Source of the DNA: Styela clava
Lineage: Eukaryota; Chordata; Ascidiacea; Stolidobranchia; Styelidae
NCBI RefSeq assembly: GCF_964204865.1
Contig: NC_135260.1
Location: forward strand, 8,308,001 to 8,372,000
Direction of reading: 5' to 3'
DNA length: 64,000 bases
The notes under the pieces are model-generated. The model saw nothing but the letters and a program-made list of their open reading frames with translations, had not been told where the DNA came from and ran no database searches. Every line of letters begins with the position of its first letter. The stretch's first letter is position 1. Shown here in pieces: positions 35,460 through 46,469 of this stretch. Both the position numbers and the translations under genes were made by a program.

Positions 35460-36250
35460 AGGTACTCCCGTAGTGTGTGTACCAGGTTAGGGTTAGGCCA
35501 TAATTTTATTCCTATTTTCTTTATTGTTGTTGTTGTTATATGTTTTATGGCGCTTATAACTTCAGTGGTCTTTTGCGCCATTGATCAATTCAAATTTAAA
35601 AATACTATACTAACATATAATACAATATTTACGAATATATAATTGTACAATTGAATCAATTACAATAAGTAATTATTCCTAAACATTTCTGCCCGTAGAC
35701 AAAATAAATTCGATAACAGTTTCAATAATGTCCATGTTACTAAGCACTTCTTCCAAAGTCATTTCCAGTTTAAGTTTTCTGGCTTTGCTAATGACTGGGC
35801 TCCTTTGATGATTATATCGTTGACAATGCAATAGGTAGAGGGCTACGGTCTCGGGTACGAAACACTGTTCACAAAATCCGTCAGAATGACAGCCAATTTT
35901 ATGAAAATGTGCATTCAGGGCGCAATGACCACTTTGCAGTCGGAATAAAAGAACTCGATATTTACGTGACAAAGTTTCGTTTTCTAGTCGTGACATCGTG
36001 GTAGGATGAAATCTTTTATAATGGCTTGCTGATTTACTATTAACATATTCCGTATTCCATTTTTCCCGAGCCAATGTATCAAAATATGATTTTGCTTCTG
36101 AGACGGAAAGTGGCAGAATTGCATCAAGGGAATTTCTTTATTTTAGTTCTATTACGAGTTCGGGGACTGTCTGACTTAGCCTAGTGAATATACCCCCTGC
36201 CCATAGGTTTCAGTCATTTTACACAACTTGATGTAAAGTAGGCGAACAAT
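35460..36250. repeat. Dispersed GTACTCC repeat, split by a LINE fragment
   Basis: 35460-35518 and 36139-36250 are the two halves of the repeat seen whole at 27059-27235. The join TATTTT is present at both edges (35513-35518 and 36139-36144) as a short target duplication. A further hairpin-forming piece lies at 36538-36606. Confidence 0.75.
35519..36138 (-). mobile_element. 5'-truncated non-LTR retrotransposon (LINE) insertion
   Basis: Minus-strand frame from about 36128 to 35679 encodes SEAKSYFDTLAREKWNTEYV and LSRKYRVLLFRLQSGHCAL. These are followed by a zinc-binding C-terminal pattern (GFCEQCFVPETVALYLLHC) as found after the reverse transcriptase / RNase H of several LINE clades. The 3' end finishes in a CAA-type tail (ACAACAACAACAAT, plus-strand 35521-35537), and a short duplication flanks the insert. 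Only the last ~150 codons remain, as expected for 5' truncation. Confidence 0.8.
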
Positions 36251-36297
36251 GTTTGTATGATATAATTAGGATATAGTATATATCTTTTAAATATTAC

Positions 36298-37150
36298 CTA
36301 CGTCAATATAAACGCAATCCAATAAAAACATGAGGCTAAAGGCTAAACGATCCTAATTCACATATTCCATTTAAATCTCTTGTTTCCGTCGAATCCTGAC
36401 ATATTCAGTTTCGATTTCTAAAAACATTCTGTCTCACACATAGCAATTTTTAGAACATCAGTTCCCTTAGAAACTCGCGTTTTGCGGCATCCGTCCAGAC
36501 CACCTGTTACAGTCAAACTTGGCAATTACAAATTTCAGGGTACTCCCGGAGTATGTGTATCAAGATTAGAATTCAGGTTTGTGCGACATCTTGGTACACA
36601 TACTCCGGAGCGCTGAATGCTAAGACACTTGGCACTTATGTGTTCATATACAGGGGACAGAGAATATGGAGGTAAACTATTCATTGTGAAATTTCAAAAC
36701 TACTGTATATGTATATGCATCCAAACTTTACATTTTCAAGTCCTATTCCTGTAAATCAAAGTTACATTTTATGATAATAGGTACACATCTTCACATGAAA
36801 TTAGGTACAAATCTTTAAACATTTTGCTGGAGTCTTGACAATGCGGTAGTTGATTGAAATTTGAGTCTATATATTTTCACTTTGCTCGCTTTTTTCATCC
36901 GAAGCTATTTATCTATCTCAATTTTTTTGTAAACATGAATAAATAGTTGAGCTGTTCAAATAGTCAATAGGATAAGCTCTATTGGGGTTGCTACTTATTT
37001 GTACTGTATTTTACGGAAAGTTCTCATAACAATCTTCGAAGTCAGTACATATAAATATTATTCCGAGATTCAGTTTATTATTGAATTTTCTTATGTCAAT
37101 ATAAACGCAATCCAATAACAACATGAAGCCAAAACGATTCTGATTCCCCC
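36298..37150. repeat. Pair of ~60-bp direct repeats ~790 bp apart
   Basis: 36300-36350 and 37095-37140 share GTCAATATAAACGCAATCCA followed by ATAAAAACATGAGGC / ATAACAACATGAAGC and AAACGAT. The intervening sequence is anonymous. Confidence 0.6.
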
Positions 37151-38235
37151 TTTATATTACCAGAAACCCTTGACGACATTGGTTCGCATCAACGAACATT
37201 AATGCTAACCACATAAGAATTTGAGTGGGTCGGATCACGAATACTCTTTACCACAATTGTATAATGATTTCATAAGTAAAGGAATTTATTTGTTTTTCGT
37301 ATGATTTTGCAACTTATACAAAGAATGCTTGTCGCAGGATGTTAACTCAGTTGAATTTCTAAGCATGATGGGCAAATGTTTCAAAGTTGGCTAGAGCGAG
37401 GATTTTTTTACGTAAATATGCTTCTTGGTTAAATATGCTTAGTGCTATACAAATCTTTTGTTTTGATCGCTGGTCGTCTGGCAATTTGTACCGAAATTGA
37501 GATCCTACATGAGGTTGTAATCAATTCGATAGATGGCTAAGAAGGATTATATAAACGTTTATTTTTTATGTTTGCTATTTTATAACTACTAAAATTAGTA
37601 TCAGTAAAAATAGTAAATCAGTCACTTCAATATAGTAACAGCTTATAGCGATATCTTATATCGATCTTTCCCATGTTGTCGAAATCTAAACGGGGACAGA
37701 AGATTAATAGTGTTCGTACTTCCGGATTCAGATATCATGCCGGAAGTCGTTACAAGTAATATGATACTGTAATTAGGGATTTGTTCATTTGCTTTCCGTT
37801 TTTATTGCCCTCTTGCTTTAATGCATATTTCAATTTACATTTTCTTTTTCTCTGCTGAATTAAGTATAGATGCGTGATTGCCTTTTCAGTTAAGACTTAA
37901 TTTTGGATGGCCAATGCTGGCAGATTCTTGTTGTTGCAAACGCCAAATAAATCTGTTATTCCCTTCCTGTAACATAGCGGCGAGATTTTGTAACGGTTTG
38001 AGGAAGGATCTCGGAATTCCGTTAAAATATGCATCGCAAACGAAATCATACACATACTTTGTCAAAATAGCTACGGTTCGCGCAGGCTTTGATTGAAAGG
38101 GTAGTTTATTAAGACGTACTTCAAAAGAGATTTAAAAGGTTTGTGGTACCTGCTGTTATCAAGCTACCTAAAATACAAGCTACAGTAGATGCAACATATT
38201 AGAAGTTTCTTTGAACAGTTATTAAAATGAATGTT
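37151..38235. other. Intergenic, no supported gene
   Basis: A 72-codon plus frame at 37878-38096 is cysteine-rich but has no splice or family support. Nothing else stands out. Confidence 0.45.
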
Positions 38236-38560
38236 ATTATTTATCGATCTTAAGATCGGTAAGTATGTCGATAGATATTTGTCTGTTTGTGTGTTTGTCT
38301 GTTAGACACTTTCGTATGTTACGCGCTATCTCAAGAAAGCGAAGTTGAATCTCCTCCAAATTTTGCATGTGCATTCATCATATTTTAGAAGTCTATTGAT
38401 TTTGGATGAATTATGTCGTATAATTAGCGAGTTATTATTTAATTAGTGATGGGACACACGATGTGAATCAAAACCGCAGTTTCTGTTTTGGGGATTCCCC
38501 AACTTTCGATCGATAAGTCTTCGGTCTCAGACCGATATTTTCGTTTCTTTAGTTATTCTG
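38236..38560 (+). repeat. Dispersed repeat with TCTG/TTTG tract (inverted copy of 15815-16120)
   Basis: Contains ATCGATCTTAAGATCGGTAA, a TTTGTCTGTTTGTGTGTTTG tract, AATTAGCGAGTTATTATTTA and CGATCGATAAGTCTTCGGTC. It reads as the reverse complement of 15815-16120. Non-coding. Confidence 0.75.
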
Positions 38561-38924
38561 TTTTGATCGATGGTTCATCCTTTATTGTCCTGTGGTAAAA
38601 TTTCAGCGCCAAAAGAATAGCGGGCCCGCAAAACGTCTATATTTCGAATATCATGAAAAAATTTTTTCTCATTTTCCACCTAATGCCGGAATTGGTTTTG
38701 GTTTATTGGTCGTAGAATACGAAATTTGACCTTTTTTGCGATCAGAACCACTAAATAGGAGAAATACTTTTGTCACGAAATCGATACACTCGTCCGTGTT
38801 ATGAATTTGTTTTTGTCAATACACACAATTATTGCGACAGAAACAAATGGAAAAGTTACAAATCAATTCAAAATAAACGAAACCGGACGAAAGAAAAAAG
38901 ACACATACACACAGTATAAAGCAT

Positions 38925-39300
38925 ATTATCTCTTAACAAATGCAAGTTTATCCGCTGCCAAGGTTTAAAAATGAAGTGCCGAATATCGCGTGTCTAGACT
39001 GACAAACGATCCTACAATAACGTCCACAGTATGCGGAAGTTATTGTCTCAGTCCAAGAGTAGTGTGATACATTTTATTCGCAATGGTAGCAGTGGTATCA
39101 AAATGCCCAAATCGTTCTAATTCTAGCGAAGCGAAGCGAAGAATCGCGTTTGGAGGAAATTGTAAATAAGATACTGAAGTTTGAGCAGTCATGTAACATT
39201 CATGGTTCGAGAATATTTATTTTTCGCTGTTTGGATAATACTTGGCAACGTCGGTCGCAATCTATTTTGAGATTTTAGTCGATCGCGGTCGAAACCAGGT
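38925..39300 (-). mobile_element. Fragment of the 20872-21714 MITE family, inverted
   Basis: In reverse it follows 21250-21540: AGAATAAATATT, GTTACATGACTGCTCAAACT, CGCGATTCTTCGCTT, GAGACAATAACTT, and TTTAAACCTTGGCAGCGG. The terminus near 39290 is degraded (GGTTTGCCCCCCTTGG). Confidence 0.7.
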
Positions 39301-39556
39301 TTGCCCCCCTTGGTCCTGATATATATTGTACGCAAAAATCTATTGCCAAACGAACGTCCCTAATCTGACATACATCCAGGCTTGTATTTTCGAATTAGAA
39401 TATTATAAACTTCTGCTGTGGAAACCATGCCAACAAAACGCAAGAACTCTTTCTCCAAAGAATCAACATCGTTTGTTTCCTCTTATTCGCTATTTTATTT
39501 CATGTTCAGTGTTTTAACATAACGCTTTACATTTTACAGTAAGACGATTAGACAAA

Positions 39557-41596
39557 ATGAACGGCTCGATTAATAAAAGAAGCGAAAAGCTCACTGAAAC
39601 AATTTTTGACGATCTGAAATCTGGCAACGAGTGTAACATAGACTGCTATTCCAAGCATGCAAAATACTATGAAGAAGCATTGACTGGTATCGGATATGTT
39701 GTTCCCCGTTGGTGTGCTGAACATTCGCTGAAGCATGTTGCAACTTCATCAGAAAATCTGAAGGCGTTGGACATTTGTGTTGGTGAGTTACTCGCATAAT
39801 TTTCACGGATTTTTGCACTGGCATGATTCTTTTCGGCGATGCTCACATATTGTTGGTAAACGCGTCCGACAGACCCAAGTTAATTGTATCGTTCTATGAG
39901 GTCCCGAAAAATGAGTGAACCTTCTGTTGCAAGATGGGAGTATATATACTTAAAAAAGTGCGACTCTCGCTCAAACACATTACGCTTAAATAGCACCAAA
40001 TCATATTTCAAAAATATTGTATTTCACAGGCACTGGACTTGGAGCAAAATCGCTGTCCGATTCGGGATTTATTGGCGTTATCGACGCAGTAGATGGAAAT
40101 GCAGCCATGTTGGAAGAAGCTAAAAAAAAGGGAATCTTTCGGTACGTGATTGTTTTCGACTTGCTCAAAACCCTTTTATGATCTATTCTACTGTTTCGTT
40201 ACATTGATATTTTGTACAATTGCAGAGATTTGAAGCAATGCATCATAAAACCCGATGTGCCACTGCCGTTTGAAGATGAAACCTATGATATTGCAATCTG
40301 TATTGGGTCATTTAGTGCTGGTCACATTCGAGCAGAATGTATTGTGGTAAAATTTCGTTTTTTTTTCAAATAAAAACAAATTCACCGTTTTTGTAATTAG
40401 TGTTTGAACTTTATTTATGTTTTGAGCAAGTATTATATTACCAGGCTTGTCCATGGGACGCAGAATGTATTGTGATTAAATTTCGTTTTTTTTTTCAAAT
40501 AAAAACAAATTCACCGTTTTTGTAATTGGTGTTTAAACTTTATTTATGTTTTGAGCAAGTATTACCAGGCTTGTCCATGGGACGCAGAATGTATTGTGGT
40601 AAAATTTCGTTTTTTTTTCAAATAAAAACAAATTCACCGTTTTTGTAATTGGTGTTTAAACTTTATTTATGTTTTGAGCAAGTATTACCAGGCTTGTCCT
40701 GGTCTCATGGGATGGGATGGGGCGGCACACATTTGTATTTCCCATGAGACACGAAAACCGTATAATTTTTGGGGAAATGATGGTAAAACATTTCGTTATG
40801 GATTTCGTATTCATATATTTCAGTATAGCTCTCTTGTTAGTTATAAAGAGCAAAATATATTTACTATTAACAATATACTTCGTGAAGGGCTGATTATAAA
40901 GTTAACAAAGTCCGTAAATTTTGTTGTTTTGCATGTCTTTTCATGCATGTAGTCCTATTTAGTAGACGCTAAACCTAGATTTAACAATTTTTATTGAATT
41001 GTATTACAATGGGAATCCCGTGGGATGGGACAGAAAAATATGTCTGAGTATTAAGGGTTGATCGGGGTTTTGAAACTCAAATGAACTTTTTAACTCAGCT
41101 GTTACTAACCTTGCTTAATAAAGAAAGTAATGTTTCCCTTTTCGTTCAGGATTTCTTTCGAATTCTGAAAAAAGGAGGGACCTTTGCTTTCAACACTACG
41201 AACTTTCATTCCGATGATAATCAAGCGAATGATGATGACTTGAATAAAGCTGATCAAGTCATTGATGCCCTTATAAAAGACGGTGTTTGTGAACTGATGA
41301 GTCTGGTAAGTTTTGTGGTGTGACTGCAATGCCTCTTCGATACAATAGCCTTCCCATATTTATCATGGGAAGGGAAAACTTATATATATATACTACTAAC
41401 CAGTTTATGTGGAGTATGTTGGAATAGCTTACCATTTAATCGGATCCGTAATTAGAGTTTTGTAATTTTTAGTAACTTTCGGTTTTAATTTGTCTCTTCA
41501 TTTCAGAATATTTGCGAGAGCATGGACCGCGTATCAAAAGATTACAAATACATCAAAGGGAATATTGACAAACTTCGTTGTCTGAGAAAAAAGTAG
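39557..41596 (+). CDS. METTL27-like class I SAM methyltransferase, 5 exons
   Basis: Coding exons: 39557-39782, 40030-40141, 40226-40346, 41150-41305, 41507-41596. They total 705 nt, giving 234 aa plus stop. All introns are GT-AG with matching phases. SAM-binding motif I is LDICVGTGLG (residues 71-80), preceded by an N-terminal helical part with YSKHAKYYEE. Acidic motif II (GVIDAVDGNAAMLEEAKKKG), motif post-I/III (PLPFEDETYDIAICIGSFSAGHI) and the FFRILKKGGTFAF strand follow, as in the METTL27 / WBSCR27 family. Members are presumed small-molecule or protein methyltransferases of unknown target. Length matches the family. No signal peptide, so cytosolic. Intron 3 starts with a tandem array that repeats the exon 3 end and donor (40332-40707). 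The start Met at 39557 is the first in frame. Confidence 0.92.
40332..40707 (+). repeat. Three tandem ~125-bp units that include an exon end and splice donor
   Basis: Units start with GCAGAATGTATTGTG at 40332, 40460 and 40584. Unit 1 contains the last 15 coding bases of methyltransferase exon 3 and its donor GTAAAA. Unit 2 has the donor mutated to ATTAAA. Unit 3 keeps GTAAAA. Each unit ends ACCAGGCTTGTCC. Units 2 and 3 resemble each other more than unit 1, so the array grew stepwise. Confidence 0.92.
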
Positions 41597-42901
41597 AATG
41601 CGGACATATATGGTGTGAAAGTCCACAAAGTTTATATTGATATTACTTCTTAGAAGTGTAATGTTTTAGAATGCTGATATTTTCGCCAAGGTACAATTTT
41701 GAACAACAGAAGATGAACTATATGTAGTATATATATATATTTCTGTTTTGTGTTTTTCCGAACTCTCCTGAGTGTATGTTTCTCAACGTAAGAACTATAA
41801 TACTACATTAGCCTACTTTGTTTTCTATCTTCAATATAGCTGTTATCCAGTATATGTCAATGTCATTAAATACAAGGTCATACAATCAGTTGATGCGCCA
41901 TTTGTTCATCCAGCAAGTAGCCTAGTTGATCCGGTATCCGAGGGTTGGTAATTATCAACTGTGCAGTCAAGAACGCGCTGATAACGTTTAACTGCAAACT
42001 TCCTTCCGAGCCACTCCAAAATGACGGAGTGTAAACGGCGACTATATGGTCTCGAGGTTACAAGGATATCATCACTCGTTGCTCTCATCATGTCTAGCTA
42101 AATAAAATTCAATTCTACTTTGCAAAGGAACACTCCCATTCGCGCTTCTTCACAATCACAACACACATAAATACATATACAAGTCTTATTTGACACCCCT
42201 AATATGACTTTTTCTACCAACCGGATCTTGTCATTAGGGGCCCCTAAGCACTCGAAACTTTGGATATTTTGGTGTCCTTTTAAAATAGATTAGATAGTGA
42301 GTTGAATTTAGAAACACTTTAACAAACTCAAGCTGTGATAAATCTTCATGACACCAGAAATCCGATGTTATATTATATCCGTTTTACATGGCTCATAAAT
42401 AAAACATAACTGGAAAATAAAATTATCTCAAGATTTTTTTAAATAAACGGATCTAAGACGAAAAAGATCAGAAATAGTAAGAAATATAATAAATAATAGA
42501 TTTGCTGTTGCTAAGATAAATTTAAATAAATTGCTATATGTCGATGTTTTTTTGTCAAAATATAAAAACTCTATTATTTTAAACACTGTTCAATTTTATA
42601 TAAATAAGTTCATAAGGTTAGAGGGGTAGAGACAAATTCATTATTTATATATTCGGTCGCATTTATTTTTTTACCCATTTAAATGATAAACATATGAGAT
42701 AAAAATTATCAACACTGATTAAAAATTAATCAAATATTAGTTTATGAAATTCTTGAACAAGCCCTTACAGTAGGAATTTTTTTTGAAATAATCGAAATTT
42801 TAAAATTCAATGACGCTGCTACAAGGCCTAATGGTAAATCCGACACCGCCAATCAGACATCTCTTTCCAAGCAACGTTGGATTGCTTTCTTTTATTAGTA
42901 T
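41597..42901. other. 3' flank of the methyltransferase gene, no further gene
   Basis: A 61-codon minus frame (42091-41906) lies in a locally less AT-rich patch but shows no domain or splice link. 42260-42900 is very AT-rich. Confidence 0.45.
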
Positions 42902-42909
42902 TTTTGTGT

Positions 42910-43089
42910 AGTGGTGGGATTCAGCCGGTTCGCACCGGTTCTATAGAACCGTCTCACGGAATTTTATAAGATCAGCGAACCGGTTAGCATTATTGGTTAC
43001 TGGCAATGTTCTGTTTGTAACAGAACCGGCTGAAAAATATGACTTTTGTGAAAGAAGCGGCTGACAAAAAATTTGAATCCCACCACTGG
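42910..43089. mobile_element. Short hAT-type MITE, 180 bp
   Basis: Left end AGTGGTGGGATTCAGCCGGT and right end GAATCCCACCACT are inverted. Duplication TTTTGTGT at 42902-42909 and 43090-43097. The centre is filled with AACCGGTT / GAACCGGCTG words. A truncated relative lies at 29326-29483. Confidence 0.88.
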
Positions 43090-43439
43090 TTTTGTGTATT
43101 TTTTGTCAGTTTTCAATTGTGTTTCCGAAAAGTAGGTCTAAATCCAATAACTCAATTATCACTGTGTCTTTCGAGGAGATTCAGTTGGAATAATCCAAAA
43201 TTAGTCCCGCAAACGCTGCGATGGACTAGTAGGCCAAAATTAACCATCAGTGCCTGCAAGCTGCACGTGGTCAAATAGTTTTGAAAATCATGTTTTTAAA
43301 CATTTAAACCAATTTAATTTGTCTTTTTTCCCAATATTTATTATGCAGTTGTAATCAATTTTCTGAGACAGTACAACATCTCTGAATCAAATTTATCTCA
43401 AGGAAAACATAGACTTTTGTATGATATATATAATTTTGA

Positions 43440-44010
43440 ATAACGTAATGGGTGGGGAGAGAATTCTGTTTATCAGAGATGGTAATTTGGATGGAGCTCG
43501 CTCAACTATTCATTTTAAAATTTTGGCCAAAAATATCAGGACTTCTAATCTCAAATTGATGTGGAACATTCTTCCAGTTGAGGTAATACAAGAATAAGAC
43601 GTATTTCTGGGGATGACATATGTATACGGTGTAAACAAAACCCTGAATTTGTATCTCACCAGTTTTGGAATTGTATTTTCACACAAAATGTATTTGATCA
43701 TGTTTTTTTTCTGTTTCATTAAAAATGAATAACTGTGTGTTGAAAAATGGTTATAAAACTTGCATCTAAATGGACTTAAATGATCAATGCTACTCACATT
43801 TATTCAATGTGGAGCGTAATGCATTATATTGTGTACACTGTACAGCAAGGTATAAAATTTGGTTGGAACGAAATGCCACCATTTTTCAAAATCATAATCC
43901 AAGTGTAAATAATGTAAATATGAAATGTAGAAGCTCCATTATAGCAAGAAGTAGCCTAATATTGAAAAATATAGAAAAAGAAATCTTGTTATATATATAA
44001 GAAAACCCAA
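43440..44010 (+). mobile_element. Degraded LINE C-terminal remnant
   Basis: Broken plus frames read AKNIRTSNLKLMWNILPVE, then ISGDDICIRCKQNPEFVSHQ and FWNC, a CxxC...H...C zinc-binding pattern like the zf-RVT end of non-LTR elements, then ARYKIWLERNATIFQNHN. Frameshifts are needed to join them. No ends are visible. Confidence 0.55.
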
Positions 44011-44098
44011 CTTGATATGTGATAGCTCATGACTAATTAGGATCTTTGTTATTATAAATATATCACATAACTGGAATGTCCTGGGATTTACATATTTA

Positions 44099-44413
44099 GC
44101 CCGGGGGAGAGGGAAGCCGATAAGACGGCTTAACCATGTGGCGAACCACGGCCTCTCGCCCGGTTACCATTCCATGTCGGTTATGGGATAAGTTAGTTAC
44201 CGTATTTGTTTTCGGAAGCGTGGACTTTAAGGTGGAGGAGCTGTAACCGACCAGCGGTTACGTGAATCACCTCACGGCGGCGAGTAGTCCAGCAATCCTC
44301 TCGCACATAACCATCCCGCATGGGATTTGAACCTGCGAACTCACGCAGAGTAATTAGAAGTACGGTGGCTAGCGTACTCTTAACGCTTAGCACGATGAGC
44401 CACACCACCGCGC
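44099..44413 (-). mobile_element. tRNA-derived SINE
   Basis: On the minus strand it begins GCGCGGTGGTGTGGCTCATC, with an A-box-like TGGCTCATCGTG (within 44384-44402) and a perfect B-box GGTTCAAATCC (44322-44333), the pol III promoter of tRNA genes. The tRNA-like head (~100 bp) is followed by an unrelated GC-richer body of ~200 bp. It is not a functional tRNA: arms do not pair cleanly and the 3' end runs into the body. Confidence 0.82.
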
Positions 44414-44789
44414 TTTTTGAGGCATAAATACAAAAAAAAAATAAGGCAAGAAAAATATACGAATTGTGCGAAGCAGATTTAATTATTCAACAAAAAAAAC
44501 ACAAAAAGTCAGTCTTTCTGGTAATTAAATTTGTGTTTTTCTCGTGATTTTCCCGCTTTAAAAAAATCTTTGTTAGTTTCCACAAGTTTAATTTCCTGCC
44601 AAAAGTTTATGTAAATTTGTAATCCTCACGGAAATATAATAATCAATGAACTCTCGCTAAGACAAAGAACTGTCAGCAAGGCGCCGTAAAATAGAAGGCT
44701 ATGCAAACCTGAAAACTATCTGATTAATAGAACCTGCTCATAAAAGAGCCTCCCACTAGCAGTGCGTTATAAACTAAAAATAAGAAACT

Positions 44790-45240
44790 TACCCAATTTT
44801 GTCATCATCAGGGCAGCCCTGTCATAAAGCCCGACCTGTCGTGGTTACGACAGCAAAATTTTACCCGCCATCGGAATATCTACTTAAAAACCTGAAACCT
44901 AATCCCAAATACATCTAGACCGTATCTATAAAAAAAATGTTCCAACTTACCCAATATTTGTCATCATCAGGGCAGCTATGTTTTAACGGCCGACCTGCCG
45001 TGGTCACGACAGCAAAATTTTACCCGCCATCGATTTTCAATTTGCTGCGCGGTGGCAGCTAAAAAGTCAGTCGCCGTGAGTTTGGCCATAGCGGCCGTGG
45101 TTTGAAAATATCGCCATGGTTTTGCGGCAGCTCCGGACGCCGCGAAATCTTAAAACCATGGTTAACTGAATATTCAGGTAACCATGTTAATTAAAACTGC
45201 ACTTGGAGGCAGGAGCTGCCATGAAGTGGTAAAAACTGCG
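44790..45240 (+). repeat. Dispersed repeat with internal tandem duplication, inverted copy at 51470
   Basis: An ~85-bp unit (CTTACCCAATTTTGTCATCA through ACAGCAAAATTTTACCCGCC) occurs at 44790-44873 and 44946-45031. Downstream come GGTGGCAGCTAAAAAGTCAG and GCTGCCATGAAGTGGTAAAA. The reverse complement of the same blocks lies at 51470-51850, on the other side of the BTB gene. Confidence 0.8.
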
Positions 45241-45260
45241 CCTCAAATTGTGGGCTAGAG

Positions 45261-46078
45261 CAGCGTTGCCATATTGGCTTTTTTAAAGCCAAATTTGCCA
45301 TTCTGGCTTTTTTCAAACACGTTTGGTGTCAGCATTTCCGTTTGGCTTACTGGCGTTTTTTAAGTCCATTCTAGTTTCTAATATTAAAATCATATGGAAT
45401 ACAATATTTAGTGTGTAACAATAGCCTATTGCCGGTACTGTAGTACCGGTACTTAGTAACCGGTTCCGGTACTTAACATTAGGATTTCCCGAGCATCGAT
45501 TTCCTTGTTTATTACCTTAACGCTTAATCATACCCAATAAGAAATAATTGCAGTTTCTGCAGCCACTCAAACAGATATTCAAGCAGGGTTGTAAACATTG
45601 CCTAGTTTTCATAGTTTTGCGTGTTATTTGTCAGTTTTTAGTTCTGTTTCCAAAAAATAGTTGTATAACTTACTTTAGTTTTATTGCAGTCTCACAGATA
45701 TTTCTGCATTTTGTTTGTCTGTTTACTTTTTGGATTATTTATGTCAGAGAACCAAATAACATTTTTTTAAGAATACAAATGCCTAGTTTTATCTCTGATA
45801 GCAAATCATTTACCACCTCCTAAATTTTGAAACTCCCCCCCTAAAGAGAAAAGCTGGGGAACATACGGTACTGCTTTAAACCCTTCATCCCGCGTATATG
45901 GAAATTCGTTGAAAATACAACTTTCAATGGGAAAAGACATTTGTGTGGCTCACTGAGGGCTTAAAATCTGACAAATCACGGGGCTTTTGTACTTACCGGT
46001 AGTAAAATTGTTGGCTTTTCCTGACTTTTTTTTATGTCTTGATTTGGCTTTTTTGACTGCTGGGATCTGGCAACGCTG
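45261..46078. mobile_element. hAT-type MITE, 818 bp, perfect target duplication
   Basis: Left end CAGCGTTGCCATATTGGC. The right end read in reverse is CAGCGTTGCCAGATCCCAG. Perfect 8-bp duplication GGCTAGAG at 45253-45260 and 46079-46086. TTGGCTTTTT-type words are repeated near both ends. No transposase. It ends ~390 bp before the BTB-Kelch start codon. Confidence 0.93.
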
Positions 46079-46469
46079 GGCTAGAGTGTAGGCCCTAAGA
46101 AAAGGCAGTCAGGGCCAAACAATGTTTATTAAGTTCGACAATTTATCTGATATGGAGTTTAGATTCATAGCCTATGTCAAAAAAATATAATGGATGAGTT
46201 ATTCATGCAGTTTTAATTCATAAAACAACCTAGCTTCAGGAATTACATATCAGCATATGGTCAGTATGACTGAGGTTCATTCAATATATGAAATCATGTT
46301 TTGTATGGGCGGTAGACTACTATGAATACAGGAATAAGAGACCGAATTAATCATGGTTTTAAATAGTTAATATGTATCAATGTTAAAATTATTCGACTTT
46401 ATTTTTCGTATGGTACCGTACGGTAGTAGTCTATTGTAATACAGTAATTATTGACTAAGTTTCGTCATT

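Noticed and set aside
44315-44413. Functional tRNA gene
   Set aside because: A- and B-boxes are present, but the acceptor stem and arms do not pair cleanly and the sequence continues into a SINE body.
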